From NCBI GenBank assembly GCA_963663635.2, contig CAXXMY010000009.1, positions 124,001-188,000 of the forward strand: a stretch of DNA of 64,000 nucleotides, given 5' to 3'. Every line of letters begins with the position of its first letter. Position 1 is the first letter of the stretch. A program made the translations under genes and the position numbers. Source of the stretch: Poriferisodalis sp963663635. Its GTDB lineage: Bacteria; Actinomycetota; Acidimicrobiia; Acidimicrobiales; Poriferisodalaceae. Below the pieces are notes generated by a model, which was not told where the DNA came from, made no database searches, and saw nothing but the letters and a program-made list of their open reading frames with translations. Of the stretch, positions 15,465-24,263 are shown in pieces.

Positions 15465-17075
15465 ATGACACTTGGGGCGACCAACGCGGGACCTGCAGAA
15501 CCGGACTTTGCCGCCGCGGTTGACGCGCTGGAGGCGGCAGCCGCGGCGGTCGCCCAGGCCACCGACCACGCCGCCGGGCTGGGTGACGCTGATGCGCACC
15601 AGTGCTTCCTGTACGACCTGGCGCACTCGGCGTCGGCCATGCAGATCTGCGGCTCGCTGCTCGACTGGGGCGCAAAGGGCGATGCCGAGGCGCGGCTGGC
15701 ATGCGGGTTCATCGCCGATGCTCTCGGCGAGTTCAACACCCGGCTGTTCGCCCGCGAAGCCGAGTGGGGCCTTGAGGTGGGTGCGCTGGATGCAACCCGA
15801 GACTTCGTGGCCGCGTACCGCAACCCGTCCTACGTGGCAACGCTGGCCGGCTTGAAGGCGCCGAGCCATCTCGACGAAGACTTCGAGCTGGTGGCCGAGA
15901 CATTTCGACGTTTCGGCGAGGACAAGATCGCTCCGGCCGCTGAGCACATCCACCGGGGCGACACAGACATCCCCGAAGAGCTGATTTCGGGGCTGGCCGA
16001 GTTGGGGTGCTTCGGCCTGTCGGTGCCCGAGGAATACGGCGGTTTCGCGTCGGGTTCCGAGAGCGACTACCTCGGCATGGTGATCGCCACCGAGGAGCTG
16101 TCACGGGCTTCGTTGGGCGCGGGCGGTTCGCTGATCACGCGCCCGGAGATCCTGACCCGGGCGCTCGAACGCGGCGGAACCGAGGAGCAGAAAAGACACT
16201 GGTTCCCGCGCATCGCCACGGGCGAGACGATGGTCGCCGTCGCCGTCACCGAACCCGACTACGGCAGCGACGTGGCCAACCTCGTGGTGGCCGCCTCGCC
16301 GACGCAAGGCGGCTGGCTCATCTCGGGCACCAAGACGTGGTGCACGTTCGCGGGTCGCGCCAACGTGATCATGCTGCTGGCACGGACCGACCCCGACCGC
16401 CGAAAGGCGCACCGGGGACTGAGCCTGTTCATTGTTCCCAAGCCGCAGGCCAAAGGGCACTCATTCCAGTTCACCGACGAGCGCGGCGGAACCATCGAAG
16501 GCCGGGCCATCCCGACGCTCGGCTACCGCGGGATGCACAGCTTCGAGATCGCCTTCGACGACTGGTTCGTGCCCGCTGAGAACCTCGTCGGTGGCGACGA
16601 CGGTCTGGGCCAGGGGTTCTACCTCCAGATGGCCGGCTTCGAGAACGGCCGCTTGCAGACCGCAGCGCGCGCCGTCGGAGTCATGCAGGCCGCCTACGAC
16701 GAGGCGCAGGCCTACGCGGCCGAGCGGCGTGTGTTCGGCCAGCCGATCGCTGAGTACCAGCTGACGCAGGCCAAGCTGGGCCGCATGGCAGCGATCATCG
16801 CTGCAGCCCGCCAATACAGCTACGAGGTGGCGCGGATGATGGCCCGCGGCGGCGGCGCGCTGGAAGCGTCGATGATCAAGGCGTACGTGTGCAAGGCCGC
16901 TGAGTGGGTGACGCGTGAAGCCCAACAGATTCACGGCGGATTCGGCTTCGCCGAGGAATACACGGTGAGCCGGCTGTTCGTGGACGCTCGAGTGCTATCC
17001 ATCTTCGAAGGCGCTGACGAGACGCTGTGCCTGAAGGTGATCGCCCGCCGGCTGCAGACTCAGCAGGCAGCCTGA
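15465..17075 (+). CDS. mcd: (2S)-methylsuccinyl-CoA dehydrogenase (acyl-CoA dehydrogenase family)
   Basis: 536-aa acyl-CoA dehydrogenase with an extra helical N-terminal domain of about 130 residues, the size and shape known for methylsuccinyl-CoA dehydrogenases (about 550 aa; ordinary ACADs are about 380-400). The FAD-enzyme body shows LSVPEEYGGFASG, MVAVAVTEPDYGSDVANL, WLISGTKTWCTFAGRAN, RTYSY-like RQYSYEVARMMA and QIHGGFGFAEEYTVSRLF...IFEGADE. It would oxidise methylsuccinyl-CoA to mesaconyl-CoA, passing electrons to ETF. It is divergent from the mesaconyl-CoA hydratase gene. Crotonyl-CoA carboxylase/reductase and ethylmalonyl-CoA mutase are not in the window. Confidence 0.85.
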   Translation: MTLGATNAGPAEPDFAAAVDALEAAAAAVAQATDHAAGLGDADAHQCFLYDLAHSASAMQICGSLLDWGAKGDAEARLACGFIADALGEFNTRLFAREAEWGLEVGALDATRDFVAAYRNPSYVATLAGLKAPSHLDEDFELVAETFRRFGEDKIAPAAEHIHRGDTDIPEELISGLAELGCFGLSVPEEYGGFASGSESDYLGMVIATEELSRASLGAGGSLITRPEILTRALERGGTEEQKRHWFPRIATGETMVAVAVTEPDYGSDVANLVVAASPTQGGWLISGTKTWCTFAGRANVIMLLARTDPDRRKAHRGLSLFIVPKPQAKGHSFQFTDERGGTIEGRAIPTLGYRGMHSFEIAFDDWFVPAENLVGGDDGLGQGFYLQMAGFENGRLQTAARAVGVMQAAYDEAQAYAAERRVFGQPIAEYQLTQAKLGRMAAIIAAARQYSYEVARMMARGGGALEASMIKAYVCKAAEWVTREAQQIHGGFGFAEEYTVSRLFVDARVLSIFEGADETLCLKVIARRLQTQQAA

Positions 17076-17125
17076 TTCACGACGGTCCCCGCGGACACGA
17101 CTTTCGGCGCGACCAGCAACGCGGT

Positions 17126-17131
17126 TAGCTT
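17126..17131 (+). promoter_or_regulatory. -10 box for leaderless IF-2B-like transcript
   Basis: TAGCTT lies 6 nt before the GTG at 17138. Confidence 0.45.
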
Positions 17132-17137
17132 TCGCGC

Positions 17138-17932
17138 GTGCACCCGATCGAGCATCTGCGCTACGTGGCCCGCGCAGGCGACATCTCCCAGGACATGCTC
17201 GTGCGCGAGACCGCCGCGGCGCTCGGGGCGCTCGCTTCGGACCCGTTGGCGCTCGTGACGGTCTGCCGTCGGATCCTGGACCGCTACCCGATAGCCGGAG
17301 CGCTGTGGTCAATGGCGGCACGAGTGTGCGCGTCGCCGCAGCCGCATCTGGCCGCTCGCGAGTTCGTGGCCGAGTTGCGCTCGGATGCCACCGCGGATCA
17401 TGTCGCTTTGGCTCTGCCTCACGGTGCGGCGGTGTGCGTGCTGGGATGGCCTGATCTCGTCGCTGATCGCCTCGAGAGCCGCCCTGATGTGCGGGTGCGG
17501 GTCATCGATGCCTACGGCGAGGGCGCAGGACTGGCCCGACGGCTCGCCGGGCAAGGCTGCGAGGTGACCGACGTCCCGCTGGCCGGGTTGGCCGCTGCGT
17601 GCTCGACCGCCGACGTGGTGCTGATCGAAGCGGCAGCGGCCGGTCCCGATGGGGTCATCGCAGCTGGTGGCTCGCATGCTGCCGCGGCGGTGGCATACGT
17701 GAACAGCGTCGAGGTCTGGTGCGCGGTCGGAGCGGGTCGTGCGCTCCCGGCACCGTTCTATGAGGTGGCGGCTCGGACCGTGGCCGATGACGAACCATGG
17801 GAAGCCGACGAGGAAGTCGTCCCTGTTGGCCTGTTCAGCCGCGTCGTCGGTCCCGATGGCATCGAGACAGCGCACCGATGGCACCGAGAAGACTGCCCGT
17901 ACGCAGCGGAACTGGTCCGCTCGCCGATCTGA
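17138..17932 (+). CDS. IF-2B (eIF-2B alpha/beta/delta)-like family protein
   Basis: 264-aa protein resembling the eIF-2B-related sugar-phosphate isomerase fold. An N-terminal helical region is followed by a Rossmann-like half with VRVIDAYGEGAGLARRLAGQGCEV, TADVVLIEAAAAGPDGVIAAGGSHAAAAVAY and a C-terminal PFYEVAART. The ADVVLIEAxxxGPDG segment corresponds to the conserved GADxI..NG motif of the family, in which the usual Asp-Ala-Ile is altered, so isomerase activity is uncertain. Related enzymes include ribose-1,5-bisphosphate isomerase and methylthioribose-1-phosphate isomerase. Confidence 0.6.
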   Translation: MHPIEHLRYVARAGDISQDMLVRETAAALGALASDPLALVTVCRRILDRYPIAGALWSMAARVCASPQPHLAAREFVAELRSDATADHVALALPHGAAVCVLGWPDLVADRLESRPDVRVRVIDAYGEGAGLARRLAGQGCEVTDVPLAGLAAACSTADVVLIEAAAAGPDGVIAAGGSHAAAAVAYVNSVEVWCAVGAGRALPAPFYEVAARTVADDEPWEADEEVVPVGLFSRVVGPDGIETAHRWHREDCPYAAELVRSPI

Positions 17933-17967
17933 GCCCGACGAAGCGTGGCCGCGCCCGCGCTGCGCGG

Positions 17968-17973
17968 TAACTT
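17968..17973 (+). promoter_or_regulatory. -10 box for leaderless redoxin-like transcript
   Basis: TAACTT lies 7 nt before the GTG at 17981. It selects this start over the in-frame upstream codon at 17945. Confidence 0.5.
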
Positions 17974-17980
17974 GCCTGCC

Positions 17981-18472
17981 GTGCTTGCAGCGCCGTCCGC
18001 GGACATCCGGCTTGAAACCATGAGCGGCCGCGGCCACACACTGGGCGAATGGCTGGTGGTGTTCAACCTGCTGGCGGTCGTCATCGACCCATACACGCAC
18101 CAGAGCGGCTGGATCCTGCCGACTGCGTCGCGGATCTTCCTGCACTACGAGGAAGCCGACATGCGCTGCGCGTTCGTAGCGTGCTGCGACGCAGAAGGTG
18201 CCCGCAGCTTCCTCGGCCGTCTCGCGGATGAGCACCTGGTGCTGCTCGACCCCGATCGCGAATTCGTCCGGTCCCTGGGCGTCGAGCGCCTCCCGGCACT
18301 CGTGCACCTCGCTCAGGACGCCAGCGTGCTCGGATCCGCACAGGGTTGGAATGCGCAGGAGTGGTCGTCGGTTATCGCACGTGCCGAAGAGACCATGGAC
18401 TGGCGGGTCCGCCCCGTGATGCCCGCCCCCGGCGACCCCGGCAACTTCGAAGGCACCCCGGCGCTCGGCTAG
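17981..18472 (+). CDS. Thioredoxin/redoxin-like protein lacking an obvious CxxC
   Basis: 163-aa protein. GHTLGEWLVVFNLLAVVIDPYTHQSGWILPTASRIFLHYEEADMR, then FVACCDAEGARSFL, LLDPDREFVRSLGVERLPALVHLAQD and GWNAQEWSSVIARAEE follow a thioredoxin-like strand-helix order with a cis-Pro-like LPALVH. The usual CxxC is absent; the only paired cysteines are CC in FVACCD. It is probably a redoxin-fold protein with a non-classical role. It is co-directional with the IF-2B-like gene, 48 nt away, but has its own -10 box. Confidence 0.6.
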   Translation: MLAAPSADIRLETMSGRGHTLGEWLVVFNLLAVVIDPYTHQSGWILPTASRIFLHYEEADMRCAFVACCDAEGARSFLGRLADEHLVLLDPDREFVRSLGVERLPALVHLAQDASVLGSAQGWNAQEWSSVIARAEETMDWRVRPVMPAPGDPGNFEGTPALG

Positions 18473-18473
18473 C

Positions 18474-18638
18474 TCAGCCGCCGTCGAGCACCCTGCGTAC
18501 CGCATGTTCGACTGCCGCTCCCTCGGCCGAGTTCGCTAGCCACTCTCGTGCAGTCTTTCGCGCAGTCGTGACTGTCAGTATGTCAACGCCACGATGCTGG
18601 CATTCGCTGGCAATCCGACGCTCGACGCCCTTAGAGGA
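18474..18638 (-). pseudogene. Remnant of an unidentified coding sequence
   Basis: An open stretch of about 54 codons, closed by TAA upstream and TGA at 18476-18474, encodes KGVERRIASECQHRGVDIL, then TVTTARKTAREWLAN and AVRRVLDGG. Composition looks protein-like but there is no usable start codon. It is probably the C-terminal scrap of a gene lost beside the decayed restriction-modification locus. I cannot assign a family. Confidence 0.35.
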
Positions 18639-18641
18639 TTA

Positions 18642-18768
18642 GCGGATAGGCACTGACCTGCGGAAACACTGGTTTCGACTATTGGCCGGGGAGCGGCCTG
18701 ACCAGCGCCTTTGCTGACGAGGTCCGATATCGCCCTCAATCTGCGCTAAAGACCGGCCACCTATCCGC
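18642..18768 (-). repeat. Copy 1 of a 127-128 bp inverted-end repeat
   Basis: Bounded by GCGGATAGG (18642-18650) and CCTATCCGC (18760-18768), perfect 9-bp inverted ends. The TAG stop of the restriction-modification gene lies inside the right end. The interior shows no clear match to the other two copies, so membership rests on ends, length and placement. Confidence 0.5.
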
Positions 18769-21715
18769 GCGGCCTCTTAGCAGCTTCTGCAGCGGCTTGT
18801 GCCAACTCGACGTCCGCTGTTCGACCGCCGTCATAACTCGGAATCGGCAATTTCCAAAGGTGCGTATGGAGGTGTCGAACGCCGAACTGGCCCTTGGGCA
18901 TCAATGGAGCTACGAGTTCACGCAGCGCGACAGAGTTGATGATGCCGCATACATAGTGGGCCTCTTCGTGTGTGCCTACCGGCATCCAGTAGAGGGAGTT
19001 CTCCACAATGACATTCGGGTCATCGCAAACTGCAGCTGTGGGATGTCCTGATGACGCGTAGATCACTCGAATTGCGAGATCTCGATCGATCGTCCGCCGC
19101 CACTCCAACTGCGCCGACAATGCGTGTACGTAGTCGAGCCGACGAGCGAGAGTCATCGCCCGGCGTTGTTCCCAGACATCGGACAAGAAAGCCCACCGCT
19201 CCCGCATTCGCGGCGAGAGCGATGCCGGATCGAGCCGAGTGGGGTCAGAAGGCAACCACTCAAGACCCTCCTGCGATGCAATTGGCAGGAGTGCAGGAAA
19301 TGTTCGTAGACGAAAATACGGCGCGATGCTCGCGCCCAGAGCCACATCGAACAAGTAGTTGGACTCGACGGTTTGCTGCGTGATTTCGGCGACGTCGAGA
19401 GAGTGCCATGGCTCTCGACCCGGCAACTCACGATGTGGGCTGACTCGAATCGTCCCCGCTGCGGCGACAGGCCCGACAAGAGGTGCTTCCTCAACGAAGA
19501 ACAAGCGCCTCGGGAAAATCGTCGCGCCGTTGCGCACGCGCCCCGCGTATGGCGACTGAAATCCCTCGTCGCGCACCAGTCGGGACACAGATCGCTCGAC
19601 GTCGACAGAACCTGGTTCACCGATCCACTGCTCGACTTCAGAGGGGAGTGCGCTGCTGGATTCCATCCGGCTGCCGTATACGACGCAGGCAGGTACCGGG
19701 AAGAAGTTGTTTGGCTCAAGTGGCTCCAAATCCCACGGAGTCGAATGTGCGAGGTTCATCTTGAGTGGCGCGTCCGACCCCATCCAGCGTCCAGTTCGCC
19801 ACTTCGCGTATTGGCCCTGAGCGAGGGCAGAGTGCGGCATGACCATGGCACACACGCCCCCGGGCGCGAGGTAGAGGTCTGCACAGCGGGTAAAGAAAAG
19901 TGCGGCGAGATCGGCATTGGTCGCGAATTGGGCGCCTTCCCAGATGCCGTAGCCGACGCTGAGTTGCTTCAGGCGTGCACCGAGGCGGTCGATGGTCTGG
20001 TTGTAGGTGATCCAAGGCGGGTTGCCGATGACGACATCGACCGACTCTTCTGCGAGCACAAGCGGACGTACCACGTTACGCATGTAGTAACTCCAGATGT
20101 GATCGCTGCCCTCAGTGTGAAGGTCGTTCAGGAGGTCAAGCGTCGGTTCCAGCGCTAGGCGTTCGTCCTCGGGAATTCCTGCGTCGACGAGCGCTTGCCG
20201 GGAATCTCCGTCGGTTCGAATCTGAGCTGCGACACGCTCCATGGCCGCATCGAACATTTCAGGCCGTTCGATGAGGGACCGCGGAAATCTCAGTTCGCGC
20301 CTTAGCGGATCTCCCGTCACCGGGATGCTGGCTTCGACCTGTCCCAACATTCCTTCCGCCCGGGTGATCATTTGAAGGGAATCCCCCAAATAGACGGGAG
20401 GCGCGAATTCAGGCCGATTCGCTGCGTCCGCGATCGCATCGCGTGAGGCGAGAACCCATTCCGATCGTGCGAGGTGAACTGCGACGGGGTGCACATCCAC
20501 GCCGATGACGTTGCGGCGCAACTTGGTGAGCGTCTCCGCCGGAGTCAGGTCCGCCCTGTCGGCAGCCACGAGCAGGTGCCGAATCGCTGCGACAAGGAAG
20601 CTCCCCGAGCCACACGCCGGGTCCAAGACGCGCTGCGTCAGTGGGTCAGTGACCGCGTGACGGACCATTGCCTCGGCCAGCCAGTCCGGTGTGTAGTACT
20701 CGCCCAGATGCTCTCGCTCTGGCGCGGGTATGACGCTCTGGTACAGCGCCGATGCCAAGCCCAACTCGGCGCTTGACCAGTCCTAGGACGCGACCCACGC
20801 TGCCATTTCCCGTATGACGTCAACCCCGCCATCGACTTCGGCCAGCCATGCGAAGAAGTTCGACTCGATCACACCGGCGAGGCCTGTGTCAGCAGAAAAC
20901 CGACGCCCGAGGAGCAGATCCACCGATGGAGTTCGCCGACGCTCGATGTCCACGCCAAATGTGGCCTGGGTAATCATGCCGATCATGGACACCAAGTAGG
21001 TGTGCCGAACGAACAAGCTGTGTAGTGATTCGGCGGGCTCGGTCCCGATGATCTCTCCGAGGGCAACCGCCAGCAACTCCTGCCACAGGTCGTACTTGAT
21101 GGCAACGGTGCGGTCTTCACCGTGATGCTCGAATAGCCGCCGGATCAGCTCAATATGGGTCGTGTACACCGGGCTACCCGGACCGAATTCTCTGCCTACC
21201 GTGCTCGCGTGAACCGGTTTCGCACGTTCACCGCTGAAGATGTACTCGTTGAGCCAGCGGTATAGCTCAACACCGTCGTCGGGGCCTGTCAGCGTAAATG
21301 CCCACGGGTACGTCGCCGGAACGTCCACCTGGCCGGTAGTTCTGCGCAGCCAGTGACGGCCGTCCGTCAATACCCCAACACTTACATCGGGAGATGCTGA
21401 CAAGTAACCGTCGAGCTGCGCCACATGTTCGATCGCGGGCGTCAACGCGTCGGCGGCTCTGCCGATGCGGGTCTTCACCTCAATGAATGCATCCGACAGC
21501 ACAAGGTCGACTCTGCGTCTCGTGATGCGCTGAGGGTCAGGGCTGGCTTCTGATTGCACCTCGTATGGATCGGTCAGTCCGGTCTCGACGAGAAAGCTGC
21601 GAACTGCGGACCTGATGTTGTCCTCATGCGCGGCGGCGCCGTGTCAATGAAGCAGCTGACGAGCCAGCTCGACGAAACGTGGATCGTCGGCGCTCAGCTC
21701 GGTTGTCCTCGCCAC
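18761..21715 (-). pseudogene. Type IIG-like restriction-modification enzyme (Eco57I-type N6-adenine methyltransferase fused to nuclease), two in-frame stops
   Basis: One frame of 985 codons spans the normal size of a single-chain restriction-modification enzyme but is broken by TGA (21646-21644) and TAG (20785-20783). The N-terminal part has a PD-(D/E)xK-like site (VDLVLSDAFIEVKTRIG). After the amber codon come methyltransferase motif I DPACGSGSF, motif IV NPPW, and a C-terminal target-recognition region. The start is taken as GTG 21715; residues before and after both stops look authentic, so they are probably point mutations. The methyltransferase half alone (TTG 20764) could still be translated. 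Base composition looks less GC-rich than neighbours, suggesting transfer. Confidence 0.65.
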
Positions 21716-21725
21716 GGCTGTGAGT

Positions 21726-21745
21726 GTGTCACCTCGCTGTGACAC
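21726..21745. promoter_or_regulatory. Operator-like inverted repeat upstream of the restriction-modification gene
   Basis: GTGTCAC, CTCGCT, GTGACAC: perfect 7-bp arms, 10 nt upstream of the presumed GTG. A regulator bound here would cover the promoter. No controller gene is seen. Confidence 0.4.
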
Positions 21746-21793
21746 AGACGGTGACCGATCAGGCATGTGCGCTGCCGCCGTTGACTTCTGTTC

Positions 21794-22381
21794 CTAGGGC
21801 AGTCGGCTCTTCTGGCAGTACATCGACCGATCGGCTGCATGGAGCAACGCACCTGGCGTCACCTCGGTGCCGCGGCCCGTTGCGGTGCCGATGCTGACGG
21901 TGACATCCATCTCGGCCAAGGGGTCGTGGGTTCCGCTGTGTAAAGACGCCTGGGCGAGCGCAGCCTGCAGTCGTTCCAAGATGGCCACCATGTCGTCGGC
22001 GCTGCGCAGCCCACCGCACACCACGACAAATTCGTCGCCTCCCACACGGGCAACAACGTCAGAAGGGCGCACGGCGTCTCGGAGGCACTGCGCCACTGTG
22101 ACGAGGACGAGATCGCCGGCCAGATGGCCATGCTGATCGTTCACCTGCTTGAACGCATCGATGTCACAGAACGCGACACCGACCACCCGGCCGGTACGCG
22201 CCGAACGGACCAACTCAGTGTGCAGGTGGCGAAGCGCGCCGTCGCGAGTGGCGACGCCGGTCAGCGAATCCGCGCTCAACGCACGCCGATGTCGGCCCGA
22301 TGCCCACCACATGCCCCCGCCGAATGCTGCGATCACCGCAGCCGCACCGACTCGCAACCTCGAGATGTCCAGCCTGCTCAA
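21794..22381 (-). CDS. Membrane-anchored GGDEF diguanylate cyclase
   Basis: 195-aa protein with one N-terminal membrane helix (about residues 9-27) and a GGDEF domain: DSLTGVATRDG, FCDIDAFKQVNDQHGHLAGD and the intact active-site loop RVGGDEFVVV. It should make cyclic di-GMP from two GTP at the inner face of the membrane. No RxxD-type inhibitory site is evident before GGDEF, and no sensor domain is present beyond the membrane helix. It lies 40 nt behind the SDR gene on the same strand. Confidence 0.92.
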   Translation of the reverse strand: MSRLDISRLRVGAAAVIAAFGGGMWWASGRHRRALSADSLTGVATRDGALRHLHTELVRSARTGRVVGVAFCDIDAFKQVNDQHGHLAGDLVLVTVAQCLRDAVRPSDVVARVGGDEFVVVCGGLRSADDMVAILERLQAALAQASLHSGTHDPLAEMDVTVSIGTATGRGTEVTPGALLHAADRSMYCQKSRLP

Positions 22382-22421
22382 CGTGCGCTCCAGCGTCGCC
22401 GGCCGAATCGGGGCGTGAACG

Positions 22422-23216
22422 TCATCGGGCGGTCCATCCCCCGTCCACCATCAGCGAACTGCCCGTGACGTAACTGCTGGCGTTGCTGGCCAGAAACAGC
22501 AGAGCACCATCGAGCTCGTGCTCGGCCCCTGGCCGGCGCATCGGAGCGTTCCGGCTGATCCATGCCATTGAGCGGTCATCGTCGAACATCGGTGCCGTCA
22601 GTTCCGTTTCGAAGTACCCGGGGCACAGCGCGTTGACCCGCACGCCCCGAGTCGCCCACTGGACAGCGAGGTCGCGGGTGAGATTCACCAAGCCCGCTTT
22701 TGACGCCGCATACGCGGGTTGGAGGTTTGGCGCGGAGGCCACATGGCCGTGCACCGACGCCACGTTGATGATGCTGCCTGTGGCCTCCCGGCCGATCATG
22801 TCGGCGGCGACGAGACCAGCCAGCAAGAAGCACGCGTTCAGGTTGATGTCGACGACGCGCCGAAAGCTCTCGATGTCGGCCTGTTCTCCCGGGTTGATGG
22901 CGTCGCTCACCCCGGCGTTGTTGACCAGTACGTCGACCCTCCCGTAGTGATCGACAACCTGCGCGATGAGATCGCGGCAGGCCGCGTCGTCGCCGACGTC
23001 ACACGAGATCGCCAGCGCGTCGGGCAAATGAGACGCCAATGATTCGAGCCGGTCCATTCGCCGGGCGGCTACCACCACCTTGGCCCCCGCTGCCGCGAAC
23101 ACCTCTGCGAATCGAACGCCGAAGCCGCTCGATGCGCCGGTCACCAAGCACACCTGCCCGTCAAGCCGAAATGGCGACACCAGGTCGATCTGCCCGTTCG
23201 TTGCGGTCTCACTCAT
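22422..23216 (-). CDS. Short-chain dehydrogenase/reductase (3-oxoacyl-ACP reductase-like)
   Basis: 264-aa classical SDR. Cofactor motif TGASSGFG, NNAG, catalytic Ser in NVASVHG, and Tyr/Lys in YAASK are all present, with C-terminal SSYVTGSSLMVDGG. AARRMDRLE after beta-2 suggests NADP(H) preference. Likely a dehydrogenase of a small alcohol or 3-hydroxyacyl substrate; specificity cannot be read. It is divergent from the LLM gene at 23350. Confidence 0.9.
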   Translation of the reverse strand: MSETATNGQIDLVSPFRLDGQVCLVTGASSGFGVRFAEVFAAAGAKVVVAARRMDRLESLASHLPDALAISCDVGDDAACRDLIAQVVDHYGRVDVLVNNAGVSDAINPGEQADIESFRRVVDINLNACFLLAGLVAADMIGREATGSIINVASVHGHVASAPNLQPAYAASKAGLVNLTRDLAVQWATRGVRVNALCPGYFETELTAPMFDDDRSMAWISRNAPMRRPGAEHELDGALLFLASNASSYVTGSSLMVDGGWTAR

Positions 23217-23335
23217 CGACGATCCTCTCCCGGCGTGGGGCCTTGGGCTTGCGCGCCTGAGGGTACGGCCCTACCTAGTGTCAGTTGTACAGCGCGGACG
23301 CCAGGTCAACCCGGCCGCGCACGGGCGCAGTGCCC

Positions 23336-23341
23336 TAGCGT
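23336..23341 (+). promoter_or_regulatory. -10 box for leaderless LLM transcript
   Basis: TAGCGT lies 8 nt before the ATG at 23350. Confidence 0.5.
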
Positions 23342-23349
23342 TGGGGCCC

Positions 23350-24246
23350 ATGAAGATTCGGATTGGCTTCGGGCTCGGAACGCGCAGCTTCACCAACGAC
23401 CACGCCACCTTCGACCCGTTCGTGGACGCGCTCGAAGAACTGGGCTTCGACTCGCTGTGGTTGAGCGAGCGTCTCGGCGGCGAGTGCCCCGATCCGATCG
23501 TGGGGCTCGCCTACGCCGCGGGCCGAAGCAAGCGGATGAAGTTCGGAATGTCGGTGCTGGTGCTGCCCGGCCGCAACCTTGCCGTGCTCGCCAAGGAACT
23601 TGCCAGCCTGGACCGGCTTTCGGACGGACGGCTGTTGCCTGCGTTCGGGCTTGGCGTCGCCGACGTTCACGAGCAGGCCGCGTTCGGGGTGCAGCGCCGT
23701 GAGCGCGCCAAGATGTTCAACGAAGCGCTGCCGCTGCTCAAGCGCTTCTGGGAAGACGAGCCCGTCACCCATCACGGTGATTGGTACCACTACGACGAGG
23801 TGTCGCTGCTGACCAAGCCCGCCCAGAAGCCGATGGACATCTGGTTGGGCGGCGCCGCAGACGTCGAACTCCGCCGCTGCGGTCGCTTCGGTGACGGCTG
23901 GCTGCCGTCGTTCTGCACCCCCGACATTGCTGCGGCCGGCTGGAAGATCGTGAACGAGTCAGCCGACGAACACGAGCGCTGGATCGATCCAGAGCACTTC
24001 GGTGTGCTGGTGCCCTACACACACGGCGAAATGAGCGCCGGCTACAAGGCAATCCTCGAACGCCGCGCCCCAGGGATCGACCCCGGCGAGATCATCCCGA
24101 CCGGCTGGGACGGCCTGCGCGACCAGCTGCAGCGCTTCATCGATGTGGGCGCGTCGAAGTTCGTGCCGATCCTCGTGGGCGAGCCCGAGGACTGGTTCAC
24201 CGAGCTCGAAGGCGTCGCCAGCGCAGTCCTGCCCTTGCAGAACTAG
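23350..24246 (+). CDS. LLM-class flavin/F420-dependent oxidoreductase
   Basis: 298-aa luciferase-like protein: IRIGFGLGTRSFTNDHATF, SLWLSERLGGECPDPIVGLAYAAG, FGMSVLVLPGRNLAVLAKELASLDRLS, LLPAFGLGV and a C-terminal FIDVGASKFVPI. The fold and motif order place it among F420-dependent or FMNH2-dependent enzymes of actinobacteria; the substrate is unknown. The ATG at 23350 is chosen over longer frames because of the -10 box. It converges with the DUF1932 protein gene. Confidence 0.85.
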   Translation: MKIRIGFGLGTRSFTNDHATFDPFVDALEELGFDSLWLSERLGGECPDPIVGLAYAAGRSKRMKFGMSVLVLPGRNLAVLAKELASLDRLSDGRLLPAFGLGVADVHEQAAFGVQRRERAKMFNEALPLLKRFWEDEPVTHHGDWYHYDEVSLLTKPAQKPMDIWLGGAADVELRRCGRFGDGWLPSFCTPDIAAAGWKIVNESADEHERWIDPEHFGVLVPYTHGEMSAGYKAILERRAPGIDPGEIIPTGWDGLRDQLQRFIDVGASKFVPILVGEPEDWFTELEGVASAVLPLQN

Positions 24247-24263
24247 CTGCGTCGCCTCCGGGA

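Noticed and set aside
17309..18505. 398-codon minus-strand frame over the IF-2B-like and redoxin-like genes
   Set aside because: Antisense shadow; the plus strand has two recognisable genes with leaderless promoters.
21644..21646. UGA in the restriction-modification gene as a third selenocysteine codon
   Set aside because: There is no UxxC or CxxU context, no suitable stem at the expected distance, and a second, amber stop follows in the same gene.
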